In this document: piece after piece, positions 8,472 through 17,047 of the stretch
Layout of the letters: the number at the start of each line of letters is the position of its first letter
Numbering within the stretch: the stretch's first letter is position 1
Source: CAJXOW01 sp964421495
GTDB lineage: Bacteria > Bacteroidota > Rhodothermia > Balneolales > Balneolaceae
Direction of reading: 5' to 3'
Length of the DNA: 28,865 bases
Assembly (NCBI GenBank): GCA_964421495.1
Contig: CAYQXO010000020.1
Location: forward strand, 1 to 28,865
Position numbers and translations under genes: made by a program
Notes under the pieces: generated by a model
Seen by the model: the letters and a program-made list of their open reading frames with translations, nothing else
The model's database searches: none
What the model was told of the DNA's origin: nothing

Positions 8472-8524
8472 AGGAGTCTGCCGGACTTTTCGGATCGTAG
8501 CGAAAAAAAGTCCGGCAGACTCCT
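8472..8524. repeat. Long perfect intergenic palindrome (REP-like)
   Basis: AGGAGTCTGCCGGACTTTT (8472-8490) is repeated as an exact reverse complement at 8506-8524, with a 15-base loop: a 19-bp perfect stem. It lies alone in the 151-base gap between rseP and psd. There is no T-run after either arm, although each arm contains a short T or A tract toward the loop, so it is not a standard terminator. Fourteen bases of the right arm (8510-8523) recur exactly at 28784-28797, also intergenic. It may be a REP/MITE-like element or an mRNA-processing or stability hairpin. Confidence 0.8.
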
Positions 8525-8545
8525 TGCAACTGAATTTATTATATA

Positions 8546-9238
8546 ATGTTTGCAAAAGAAGGGTATAAGACCATAACCATTACGCTTTTTACGGCCTTCG
8601 CCCTGGGTATATTGGCATCTCTTATAGATCACTGGGTTTCCTATCTTTTGTTTGTAGCTATTGGAGTGGTGGCAGGATTGATTTTATACTTTTTTCGTGA
8701 TCCGGATCGGCCGTTGCCGGAAGATGAATATCAAATTGTATCACCGGCTGACGGCAAGGTCATTGAGGTCAAGCCCGTAGAGGAGCCGAAATATCTGGAG
8801 GGAGAGGGGACTCAAATAAGCATATTTCTCTCAATTTTGGACGTCCATGTTAACAGGGTGCCGGTATCGGGTACGCTGGAGTACCTGAAATATCATCCGG
8901 GTGAGTACCTGGTGGCCTGGCACGAGAAGTCGTCGGAACGTAATGAACGAGCCGACTTCGGAGTGCGACATAAATCCGGCACGAAGGTGTTCTTTCGACA
9001 GATTACCGGATTTCTCGCACGGCGCATTGTGTATCACATACAGGAGGGAGATCGCGTGCGGGCCGGTGAACGCTTCGGCATGATGAAATTCGGTTCTCGG
9101 ATGGATATAGTACTACCGAAAGAGGTGGATATCACGATCAATGAAGGGGATTATACGACTGGTGGAGAAAGTATTTTGGGACGAATTCAAAAACAAAAGC
9201 ATGAAATATCCGATTCAGAAGAAAAGGCGAAAGTTTAG
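8546..9238 (+). CDS. psd: Phosphatidylserine decarboxylase proenzyme (short type)
   Basis: The 230-residue protein makes phosphatidylethanolamine from phosphatidylserine at the inner membrane. Two hydrophobic helices (about 9-28 and 30-48) precede the FFRDPDRPLP motif and SPADGKV, both typical of the family. The pyruvoyl-forming autocleavage site is the Gly183-Ser184 pair in MMKFGSRMDIVLP, so the mature alpha chain would begin at Ser184 with a pyruvoyl group. The conserved ISIFLSILDVHVNRVPVSG segment is present. It belongs to the shorter Psd form found in Bacteroidota and many other bacteria, not the E. coli-type LGST enzyme. The 3' end overlaps pssA. Confidence 0.95.
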   Translation: MFAKEGYKTITITLFTAFALGILASLIDHWVSYLLFVAIGVVAGLILYFFRDPDRPLPEDEYQIVSPADGKVIEVKPVEEPKYLEGEGTQISIFLSILDVHVNRVPVSGTLEYLKYHPGEYLVAWHEKSSERNERADFGVRHKSGTKVFFRQITGFLARRIVYHIQEGDRVRAGERFGMMKFGSRMDIVLPKEVDITINEGDYTTGGESILGRIQKQKHEISDSEEKAKV

Positions 9239-10058
9239 ACGGAAAAAGCGGAAAGGTAAAAAAAGGAAGTCTCAGCCCATACCCAGGATAGTCGTTCCCA
9301 GCTTTTTTACTCTGATGAATCTGTTATGTGGGTTTTTGGCTATCATTTATGTTGCCGAGGCTCGCCTGACATTTGCGGCATGGTTGATTGTGTTGGCCGG
9401 TCTTTTCGATGCAATGGACGGTTTTATGGCCCGGCTTGCCAATGCCACAAGTGAGTTTGGCATTCAATTGGATTCCATCGCGGATATCGTTTCATTTGGT
9501 GTCGCCCCGGGTTTTCTGGTATACCACTTCGGACTTTACGAACTTCAGTTCCTGGGTGTGATTGTAAGTGCACTTTCCCCCATATGCGGGGCGGTGCGCC
9601 TGGCCCGTTTCAACGTGGAAGCTCATGATGTGAAGGGCGACTTCTTTCGGGGCCTGCCCATACCCGCACATGCGATCATGATCTGTGCGTTTTACCTGAC
9701 GTTTAGCGGCAGCCCGGAGATGTTCAGTGGGTTTAAATACGGGGTGACCAGTATCTTAATTCCGGTACAAATCATTGTAACCTTCCTGATGGTGACTACG
9801 ATCCCGTTTGATAAAATACCCCGGTTTGACAAAACCTCGATTAAAGAGCATAAAGGTCGGTATGTTCTGTTTCTGGGTTACCTGGTGGCTATCGTGTTGT
9901 TTCAGGAATATGGATTAATGGCCGTATTCACCGTGGTTATAGCCCGTGGCTTGATACTCGGCGGTATTAAGCTTTGGAATCAGGCCTTTGGTGACGATGA
10001 ACGGGACCCGGAAGAGGATGAGGAGGTCGTTATCGAAGATTATCAATCTGAAAGCTGA
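9201..10058 (+). CDS. pssA: CDP-diacylglycerol-serine O-phosphatidyltransferase
   Basis: The CDP-alcohol phosphotransferase signature is complete: Asp73-Gly74-x2-Ala77-Arg78-x8-Gly87-x3-Asp91-x3-Asp95, followed by FGVAPG. About eight hydrophobic helices make this an integral inner-membrane enzyme. It makes phosphatidylserine from CDP-diacylglycerol and serine, the substrate of the Psd encoded just upstream. The frame is open to an ATG at 9141, but the ATG at 9201 gives a more usual N-terminus, with 38 bases of overlap with psd. The N-terminus is unusually basic (KKRRKFRRKKRKGKKRK, residues 7-23), and the C-terminus is very acidic (about the last 20 residues). No Shine-Dalgarno is visible, so translational coupling to psd is likely. 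Confidence 0.93.
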   Translation: MKYPIQKKRRKFRRKKRKGKKRKSQPIPRIVVPSFFTLMNLLCGFLAIIYVAEARLTFAAWLIVLAGLFDAMDGFMARLANATSEFGIQLDSIADIVSFGVAPGFLVYHFGLYELQFLGVIVSALSPICGAVRLARFNVEAHDVKGDFFRGLPIPAHAIMICAFYLTFSGSPEMFSGFKYGVTSILIPVQIIVTFLMVTTIPFDKIPRFDKTSIKEHKGRYVLFLGYLVAIVLFQEYGLMAVFTVVIARGLILGGIKLWNQAFGDDERDPEEDEEVVIEDYQSES

Positions 10059-10095
10059 AGACTAAGTTTTTGCTATTTTCCCATCCCGCAAAAGG

Positions 10096-11229
10096 TCAGG
10101 AAATCGTGGTAAAATCATAGTTGAGCATTATTTGATGAATTCTTTCAGCGGAGTTGCCCTCTCCATAAAGACTTTCGGCGTGAGACATTTGTTGGTAGGC
10201 CGAATTTTGGGTAAGCAGTATTTCGGTTTCTTTAACAATAGTATGGGGATCCGTACCCACGAGTTTACCCTGTCCCGATTCAATAATCTCTTTTCGTTCG
10301 GTTGTTTTACGTAGTATCAGAACCGGTTTCCCGAGCGCCGGAGCTTCTTCCTGAATACCCCCCGAATCGGTTAATATCAGGTAGGAACGGTTCATCACAG
10401 CCAAAAAATTGAAATAGTCCATTGGCTTCGTTAGATGAATTCGCTCGTGATTTCCCAGTAATTTCTTTGCCGCATTCATAACAACCGGATTTGGATGGGC
10501 GGGAAAGATTATCTCCACATCGGCAAAGCTTTCCGCAATTTCTCGTATCGATTGGAAAATGCGTTCTTGCTCCGCCCCCCAGTTTTCCCGTCGGTGAGTG
10601 GTTAACAAGATAATGCGATGATCCGGATCGATTGATTGAAGAATTTCGGGTTCATCCTGGCTGTTTTCCAATTTATTTTGAATGGATTGCAGGGCGTCGA
10701 TGACGGGATTTCCCGTTACGAAAATGGAGTTGCCGGGTATATTCTCTCTTAACAACGTCTTGCGGTTGAATTCGGTTGACGCCAGGTGAAGAGAGGCTAG
10801 TTGGGTGAGCAGTCGTCGATTGATCTCTTCCGGAAACGGATCATAACGGAGATCGGATCGCAAGCCCGCCTCGAGGTGAATAATTGGAATATGCTGATAA
10901 AAGCCCGCATGCGCCGCTAAATAAGCTGAAGTGGTATCGCCCTGGACCATGATGGCGTCCGGCTTTTCCTCTTCATAGATCGAGGGAATCTTGGCCAGCA
11001 CCCGATTGGTGATTTGATATAAATCCTGTTGAGGCTCCATGATATCCAGGTTATAGTCCGGATCGATGCCGAAGAAACGGAAAATCGGTTGAACCAAATC
11101 CCGATGCTGTCCGGTGAATATCACCTTGAGTTCAAAAGAGTCAGACTTCCGTAGAACATTGATGACCGGAGAAAGCTTGATAGCCTCGGGACGTGTTCCC
11201 AGTACAATTAGAATCTTCCTAGAATCCAT
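10096..11229 (-). CDS. wecB: UDP-N-acetylglucosamine 2-epimerase (non-hydrolysing)
   Basis: The 377-residue enzyme interconverts UDP-GlcNAc and UDP-ManNAc in the cytoplasm, supplying ManNAc-type sugars for surface polysaccharide. Motifs include the N-terminal VLGTRPEAIKL (9-19), HLEAGLRS (118-125), THRRENWG (211-218) and the nucleotide-binding TDSGGIQEEAPALGKPVL (287-304). Length is normal. It converges on pssA across a 37-base gap with no evident terminator. Its start overlaps the 3' end of the upstream glycosyltransferase by 11 bases, so these two are one unit. UDP-ManNAc made here would fit the glycan cluster on the other side of the protease gene. Confidence 0.95.
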   Translation of the reverse strand: MDSRKILIVLGTRPEAIKLSPVINVLRKSDSFELKVIFTGQHRDLVQPIFRFFGIDPDYNLDIMEPQQDLYQITNRVLAKIPSIYEEEKPDAIMVQGDTTSAYLAAHAGFYQHIPIIHLEAGLRSDLRYDPFPEEINRRLLTQLASLHLASTEFNRKTLLRENIPGNSIFVTGNPVIDALQSIQNKLENSQDEPEILQSIDPDHRIILLTTHRRENWGAEQERIFQSIREIAESFADVEIIFPAHPNPVVMNAAKKLLGNHERIHLTKPMDYFNFLAVMNRSYLILTDSGGIQEEAPALGKPVLILRKTTERKEIIESGQGKLVGTDPHTIVKETEILLTQNSAYQQMSHAESLYGEGNSAERIHQIMLNYDFTTIS

Positions 11230-12259
11230 CCTGCTTGATTTGTTTATAGATTGCAGCCGTTTGTTGCGCTATGTGGGGCCATAGGTAATGAGAACGGATA
11301 TGCTCCTTTAACTCCTCGCCCGCAGGTTCCTCCAGTGCCGCCACGACGGCTTGCTTGATGGAAGAGATTGATTCCGGTTGTAAATAATGGGCATAATCCT
11401 TGAAATATTCCCGGGGACCTCCCCGCTCGGTAATTGCTACGGCAGAACCGGTTAATGCAGCTTCCATGGCTGATATGCCGGGCGTTTCGTAATAAGACGG
11501 TAGTACCAACACCCGACTGGCGGCGTAAGCAGAAGCCAGCAGAGGCGAATTGTGGGGAATCGGATCCAGCAGATGCATATGTGGGTGTTTCTCAATTGCA
11601 GCAATACATTTGCGGCCGTATGCATTGTTCAAGGTTTTACCTATAAAGACGACCGTATGATTTAAGTCACTCAAGGCCTGTACCAATCGAAAAACATTTT
11701 TACGTTTACTGCCGATGTTACCCACAAATAACACGAAGTCATCCAGTCCATACTGTTCCACAAATGCCTTGGATGTTGCCGTCATAAATCGTTTTTCCAC
11801 GCCATTGGGAACGGTCTGAATCTTTTGAGGATCAATATTGAATCCCTCTGTCACCATCGCCGCTTCCGCGCCGGTGTTGGGTAAAATTTTATGGCTCATG
11901 TTGCAGAGCCGTTCGATAACGGCGTAGTCCGTCCATATGCCGCTCACCAGCTTTTTAGACCACTGTTCCAGTTTGCGACTCATTTGTATAAAGCGTGGGT
12001 TATGATTAGAATACATGACCGGAGACAGAACAAAAGGCAATCCATAATCGGCTAAACTGGTCGCTAACTGGTACGTTGCCGCGTTTGCGGCAAAAAGGTG
12101 AAATAAGTCGACCGAATGGGGCTCATAGACCTCCCACGGATTAAAAAAATCAACCTCTATATCGAAGGTCGGCAAGTACCGGGCCGTCTCCAGAACCTGG
12201 GTGCGGAGTCCTCCGACAACTATGGATATGTCTTGTGGAGCAACGAGAGAAACTTTCAT
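11219..12259 (-). CDS. GT4-like glycosyltransferase
   Basis: The 346-residue protein has the GT-B two-domain layout. The N-terminal half has the glycine-rich GGLRTQVLE segment that replaces the usual GGxE loop. The C-terminal half has the PNGVEKRF linker motif (151-158), VLFVGNIGSKRKNVFRLVQAL, and the donor-binding E-x7-E pair Glu258/Glu266 in YETPGISAMEAAL. Retaining enzymes of this family transfer a sugar from a nucleotide donor, here probably onto a lipid-linked glycan at the cytoplasmic face of the inner membrane. Donor and acceptor cannot be read from sequence. It is divergent from the protease gene (165-base shared upstream region) and overlaps wecB by 11 bases. Confidence 0.87.
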   Translation of the reverse strand: MKVSLVAPQDISIVVGGLRTQVLETARYLPTFDIEVDFFNPWEVYEPHSVDLFHLFAANAATYQLATSLADYGLPFVLSPVMYSNHNPRFIQMSRKLEQWSKKLVSGIWTDYAVIERLCNMSHKILPNTGAEAAMVTEGFNIDPQKIQTVPNGVEKRFMTATSKAFVEQYGLDDFVLFVGNIGSKRKNVFRLVQALSDLNHTVVFIGKTLNNAYGRKCIAAIEKHPHMHLLDPIPHNSPLLASAYAASRVLVLPSYYETPGISAMEAALTGSAVAITERGGPREYFKDYAHYLQPESISSIKQAVVAALEEPAGEELKEHIRSHYLWPHIAQQTAAIYKQIKQDGF

Positions 12260-12424
12260 CGGGAATACTGAATTCTAATATTGTGAGATGTCATAGGGTT
12301 CATCTATTTCTGTCACTTTTTAAACTATACCGAAGAAAGCATTAGATTAACAGGATATTAGGGGATACGCAAGAGTACATCAAATGGAAACCCGCTATTT
12401 TCTAAAGGCTTTAAATAATCCACT

Positions 12425-15400
12425 ATGGATGATAAGGTTCCTGGTACAGGTTTGAAGTCCGTGGCTGTATTGTTGATGGTTTTCCTGATTGGAAGTCTTG
12501 GACTTTATGCCCAGTACGAGCTCACAGAACAAAGGTATCGTGCCACTGCATCGGTTTCGACAGCCGGTGAAGAGGGATATGACAGGGGAGACTTCGCAGT
12601 ACGGGGAAAAGAAGCAGAGGGGGATACGGAGGAAAAGGCAACCCAAATTATTGTTGAATATCATCAGCCGCCCATCTCCCGGGTTATCAAAAAACTTGAA
12701 CGTGACGGCCAAAAGGGTAAAGTTCTCCAGAATAACATTCAACGCCTTGAGTCTCGCATCAGTGACTTACACCGGAGACTTCGAAGCGATTTAGATGTGA
12801 TAGCGGGCAAGTCAAAGCAAAAAAGTAAAATCTCGTCCGGTTTTTCCCCCATCCGTTACACTTTTGCTCACGTATACGCTGGTGCAGCCCTGGAGGTTTA
12901 TCGTGGGTTGACAGCGGAGATACGAAATCTTCCCTATGTAAAAGAGGTACACCGGGATCAAAAGATGAACGTAGTCTCCGATACCGTTCGGAATATCATC
13001 GGGGTGGATAAATTATTGGAGCAGGTATCGGCAACAGGCAAGGAGATCGATGTAGCTATCCTGGATACGGGAGTTGATTACTTGCATCCGGCTCTGGGTG
13101 GGGGGATCGGAGAAGACTATAAAGTCAAGGGGGGGTATGATGTGGTTCACGGGGATTCCAACCCGATGGATGACAATGGGCACGGAACCCAGGTTGCGGG
13201 CATTATTGCTGCTAACGGGAAACATCGGGGGATTGCCCCGGAGGCCAGTTTGTATGCTTACAAGGTGCTTCAAAACGACGGGACCGGTCTGGCTTCGTCT
13301 GTTATCAAAGGGTTGGAGCGGGCTGTTAATGAAAAGGTGGATATCATTAACATGAGCCTGGGAGGTCCCGGAGATTCCGAAGATCCTCTGTCGACTTCAG
13401 TAAATAATGCGGTGCAGTCGGGAGTACTGGTGGTTGTGGCTGCCGGGAATAAGGGTAGCGACTATTGGACCGTTTTGTCTCCGGCTTCGGCAGACCTGGC
13501 ATTGACGGTGGGGGCCACTTACAAGGATGATCGCATAACCCGATTCAGTTCGCGGGGGCCCACTCCTAAAAAATTTAATATTAAACCGGATATTGTGGCT
13601 CCGGGAAGTGGTCTCACTACTACGAATATGAACGGTGCATATGGAACGCATACCGGTACTTCAATGGCTGCTCCCGTCGTGACGGGGGCGGCAGCTTTGC
13701 TGCTTGAGTTACAACCGGATGATCCGCCCCGGCTAACCAAATCAAAACTTACGCAAAGTGCTAAAAATCTGGGTGAAAAGGTATGGAGCCAGGGAGGGGG
13801 GCGTGTGCAGATTGATAAAGCAATAGAGCAGAACCTGGTTTCTGTTCCGGGTCATGTGAGTTTTGGTCTGGTACCCAACGAGCCGGACCGATGGAGTCAC
13901 ACTGATACCGTGACGTTCTATAACTTATCTGCCGGCGCCGGCGATTATAACTTGACGGTCGAGGGCGATAATCCAGCAGGTATAGAAGTCCGTACAGAAT
14001 CTTCACAGTTGTCGATTTCAGCCTACGATTCCGCAAAGATCGCCGTTACCGTAACGGTAGACAATGAACGCGCATCGTATCCTCCCGAACAGCCGCTGGA
14101 TTATTCCGGCAGTCTAAGGGCGGTAAACAATAGTGACACGCTATCGATTCCATGGGGAGTTATAAAGACACCTCATCTGACCGTATCCACGCAATATGAT
14201 GGGACCATAGATATATATGCTCACAAAACAAATGAAACGGGTCACAGCAAGCAAAAACATATTAAATCATTCGGTAAAAAAGAACAAATTCACTGGAGGT
14301 TTTTGGTGAATGAATCATATAATATTATAGCAGAATTCAGAAGGAGATTTAACAGAAGCATATATAACCTGGTTGTACGTGAAAATGTGGATATAGCAAG
14401 TACTGATTCATTGAGAATAAAACCGGACGAAGCAATTCATACCATTGAGTTGCAACCGGTTGACGAACAAGGTCGTGAATTCAGTTCTTATCGACAAAAA
14501 TCGACAAAAATATATCTTGAACACCAGACGGGTTTTTCCGTACAAAGTGCTATAGTGGATAATTCCTTTAATGTTTCGGATGTAAGCAGCAATTATTGGT
14601 TGAAGGGATATAAAACATACCGTGTTCCGAAACAGGACGAGGTATATCATGATTACGTTACAACCTCATTTCGGTTTCATGGGCTGCAAGAAAATAAAGT
14701 GGTTACGGATGATCCATCCGAGTATAGAGAAGTGAGTTACATCTTCGGGAGAGATTCCGTGCATCACTATGGGAATAAGGTCGATGCCCGTATCGGGAAT
14801 AATCAGTTTCCCTCAGAATCGATTTCCGCCGGATTTGTAACGGTCTTGCCAAATAGTCCGAAAAAGTATGTACTTCATATGTTACCGGACAGTTTCACTC
14901 CCACTTACAAGGTGGTTGATCTGACTCTGAACCGGTTCATATACGAGACCGCACGTCATCGCCCAGGCAGTCGCGATTCAATCATATTCGAACGAGACGG
15001 ATATGAGTATACGTGGCATACGAAAGACATCGGGGATATACAAATGGGCCATGTGCTCCCTTTCTTCTCAGCGGGGATAAACAATGATATGATCTGGACC
15101 GGTCGGGATCGCGGGTTTTTCCATGATGCGTTTGGGGCATTATTGGCGAAATCCGGCTCACCCACCAATGATCTCATGGTTAAACTCCACCGGAATGGAA
15201 GCGTGGTGCAAGAAGAAGAGCTATCAAGAACTTCACTTATCAGAAAGAGCGTTAACTTGCAGCAACCCTCGGAAGGGGATTGGCTGGAAGTAAGGTTCCG
15301 TGATAAGAAATATGCCATTGACGATACGTTGGGGGCATTAGAAGCCCGCTATTATTTTGGTGGATCCAACAGCGGTACCGCTCCCAAGATAAGTGATCTG

Positions 15401-17038
15401 CGTTTAACCAGCGGTAATACTCCCACTAATAAATTGAGTTTTCGGGAAGAAAATCAGTTAAAGCTATCCTTAAATAGTAATTACCGGGCGGTAAGCGAGC
15501 GAATGGACGTTTATAACAATATCAACAGTATTCAGGTATATATCAGACCGTCCGGAGATGAACGACGGTGGCGACTTCTTGATGAAAATACGGGCCAATC
15601 CTCTATAAAATCGAGTATCGGCGGACTCAAAACCGGCTATTATGACCTGATGATATCTATCAGCGACGGGCAAGGTAATCGATTGGAGTATGAGGCGGCT
15701 CCCGCCTTTAAATTTATAGGCCCAAAACGTCGCCTTGCCATATCTTCCTCCGATCATGTGAAAGAAGCGCGTTTTCCCATCGCTATCAACGTATTGGATT
15801 CGCTGGGATATGACGATATAAATCAGTATGATTTTTCCTTTTCCTATGACGACTCTCTACTTTCTTTTCAGGGGTTGGAATTGGAGGGCACCTTAAGTGA
15901 GGGGGCAACCTATCAGGTGCGTAAAGATACGGCGGGTTTGATTCACGTTCGGATAGAGTCATCGGAACCGATAAGGGGAGTCGGGGAGTTAATGCGAATG
16001 ATGTTTAAAACGCGTCAGAAAAACGGTGTGTCATCTCTTGATATTAATGAGTTTACTTTTAACCAGGAAGATTTGAAGGTGGTCATTTCACCGGGCAAAA
16101 TAGAGGTTTTACCGGCAATGTTGGGGGACGTGAGTAATAACGGAGAGATATCAGCATACGACGCCTCACAAATACTGTACTATATTAACGAAAAAATTGA
16201 TTTGACCTCGACCGAAAAAATGGCGGCAAATGTGGGGAGAAGCGAATGGGTTACAAGTCGTGACGCTATACTCGTTCTGCGAAAAGTAGTGGGTCATATC
16301 ACTGAGTTCCCGGAACGGGACCTGGAGCATAGCGTAGCATCGGTTGATCATGACAAAAAGGTGGCAGGTGATGACACCAGCGGGGAAGGGCCGGTATATA
16401 TAGGGAATCCAGTGCGTAAAGAATTGGATGACAATGAATTGATTATTGAGGCGCCGCTGCATGTAAGAAACCGTGAGAAGGTTCAATCGGTACGTACCAT
16501 CTTGCAATTTCAATCGGATAAAATCGATGTCCGGGATATTTCCTTTCCGAACGAGGAAAATTGGTTTCATCAATATCGATTTGATCAACGTAATAAAAAG
16601 TTGAACCTGGCCCTGGCGGGGAGTCAAACATTACCAGAAAAGAAGTTTGCTGTTTTGGAAATAGTAATTGAAGGTGAAGTGCAAAGTGTAGCGGATCTAA
16701 AAGTGACCGGCACCTCTCGCGTTAATGAGGAAGCCGGTGGAAAAATTTCGGAGACCACCCTGGTGGATATTCCGGAGCGGGTAGAGTTGAAACCAAATTT
16801 TCCGAATCCCTTTAATCCCACCACTACCATTCAATATGGAATTCCCACCGATACGCATGTGCGCCTGGATGTATATGATATACAGGGAAGGCGGGTTGCG
16901 AACCTTGTTGACGGTTCCCGGCGTGCAGGTATGCACGAAGTAACATTCCGGGCTGATAACCTGGCCAGCGGCGTGTATGTGTATACCTTGCGGGCGCACG
17001 GAGAAATGCGGTCGAAAAAACTGATGCTGGTTAAATAG
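12425..17038 (+). CDS. Giant secreted S8 subtilisin-like protease with cohesin-like, dockerin-like and T9SS sorting domains
   Basis: A 1537-residue exported protein. A signal peptide covers about residues 1-29 (cleavage after GLYAQ). A propeptide (inhibitor I9-like, about 55-190) precedes the S8 domain, whose triad is Asp214 in AILDTGVD, His253 in DNGHGTQVAG and Ser413 in TGTSMAAPVVTG, with oxyanion Asn342 in VVAAGNKG. Residues about 480-590 look like a beta-sandwich. About 590-1100 is unrecognised. A cohesin-like beta domain lies at about 1101-1231. A dockerin-like pair follows: GDVSNNGEISAYDAS from 1234, and a degenerate second loop near 1268-1290. A second cohesin-like segment covers about 1324-1455, and the T9SS type A domain covers about 1456-1537 (PNFPNPFNPTTTIQYGIP ... 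SGVYVYTLRAHGE ... KLMLVK). It should be exported by the type IX route and be surface-attached or released. Start ATG has no Shine-Dalgarno but gives a clean signal peptide. Confidence 0.93.
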   Translation: MDDKVPGTGLKSVAVLLMVFLIGSLGLYAQYELTEQRYRATASVSTAGEEGYDRGDFAVRGKEAEGDTEEKATQIIVEYHQPPISRVIKKLERDGQKGKVLQNNIQRLESRISDLHRRLRSDLDVIAGKSKQKSKISSGFSPIRYTFAHVYAGAALEVYRGLTAEIRNLPYVKEVHRDQKMNVVSDTVRNIIGVDKLLEQVSATGKEIDVAILDTGVDYLHPALGGGIGEDYKVKGGYDVVHGDSNPMDDNGHGTQVAGIIAANGKHRGIAPEASLYAYKVLQNDGTGLASSVIKGLERAVNEKVDIINMSLGGPGDSEDPLSTSVNNAVQSGVLVVVAAGNKGSDYWTVLSPASADLALTVGATYKDDRITRFSSRGPTPKKFNIKPDIVAPGSGLTTTNMNGAYGTHTGTSMAAPVVTGAAALLLELQPDDPPRLTKSKLTQSAKNLGEKVWSQGGGRVQIDKAIEQNLVSVPGHVSFGLVPNEPDRWSHTDTVTFYNLSAGAGDYNLTVEGDNPAGIEVRTESSQLSISAYDSAKIAVTVTVDNERASYPPEQPLDYSGSLRAVNNSDTLSIPWGVIKTPHLTVSTQYDGTIDIYAHKTNETGHSKQKHIKSFGKKEQIHWRFLVNESYNIIAEFRRRFNRSIYNLVVRENVDIASTDSLRIKPDEAIHTIELQPVDEQGREFSSYRQKSTKIYLEHQTGFSVQSAIVDNSFNVSDVSSNYWLKGYKTYRVPKQDEVYHDYVTTSFRFHGLQENKVVTDDPSEYREVSYIFGRDSVHHYGNKVDARIGNNQFPSESISAGFVTVLPNSPKKYVLHMLPDSFTPTYKVVDLTLNRFIYETARHRPGSRDSIIFERDGYEYTWHTKDIGDIQMGHVLPFFSAGINNDMIWTGRDRGFFHDAFGALLAKSGSPTNDLMVKLHRNGSVVQEEELSRTSLIRKSVNLQQPSEGDWLEVRFRDKKYAIDDTLGALEARYYFGGSNSGTAPKISDLRLTSGNTPTNKLSFREENQLKLSLNSNYRAVSERMDVYNNINSIQVYIRPSGDERRWRLLDENTGQSSIKSSIGGLKTGYYDLMISISDGQGNRLEYEAAPAFKFIGPKRRLAISSSDHVKEARFPIAINVLDSLGYDDINQYDFSFSYDDSLLSFQGLELEGTLSEGATYQVRKDTAGLIHVRIESSEPIRGVGELMRMMFKTRQKNGVSSLDINEFTFNQEDLKVVISPGKIEVLPAMLGDVSNNGEISAYDASQILYYINEKIDLTSTEKMAANVGRSEWVTSRDAILVLRKVVGHITEFPERDLEHSVASVDHDKKVAGDDTSGEGPVYIGNPVRKELDDNELIIEAPLHVRNREKVQSVRTILQFQSDKIDVRDISFPNEENWFHQYRFDQRNKKLNLALAGSQTLPEKKFAVLEIVIEGEVQSVADLKVTGTSRVNEEAGGKISETTLVDIPERVELKPNFPNPFNPTTTIQYGIPTDTHVRLDVYDIQGRRVANLVDGSRRAGMHEVTFRADNLASGVYVYTLRAHGEMRSKKLMLVK

Positions 17039-17047
17039 GGAGACTTT

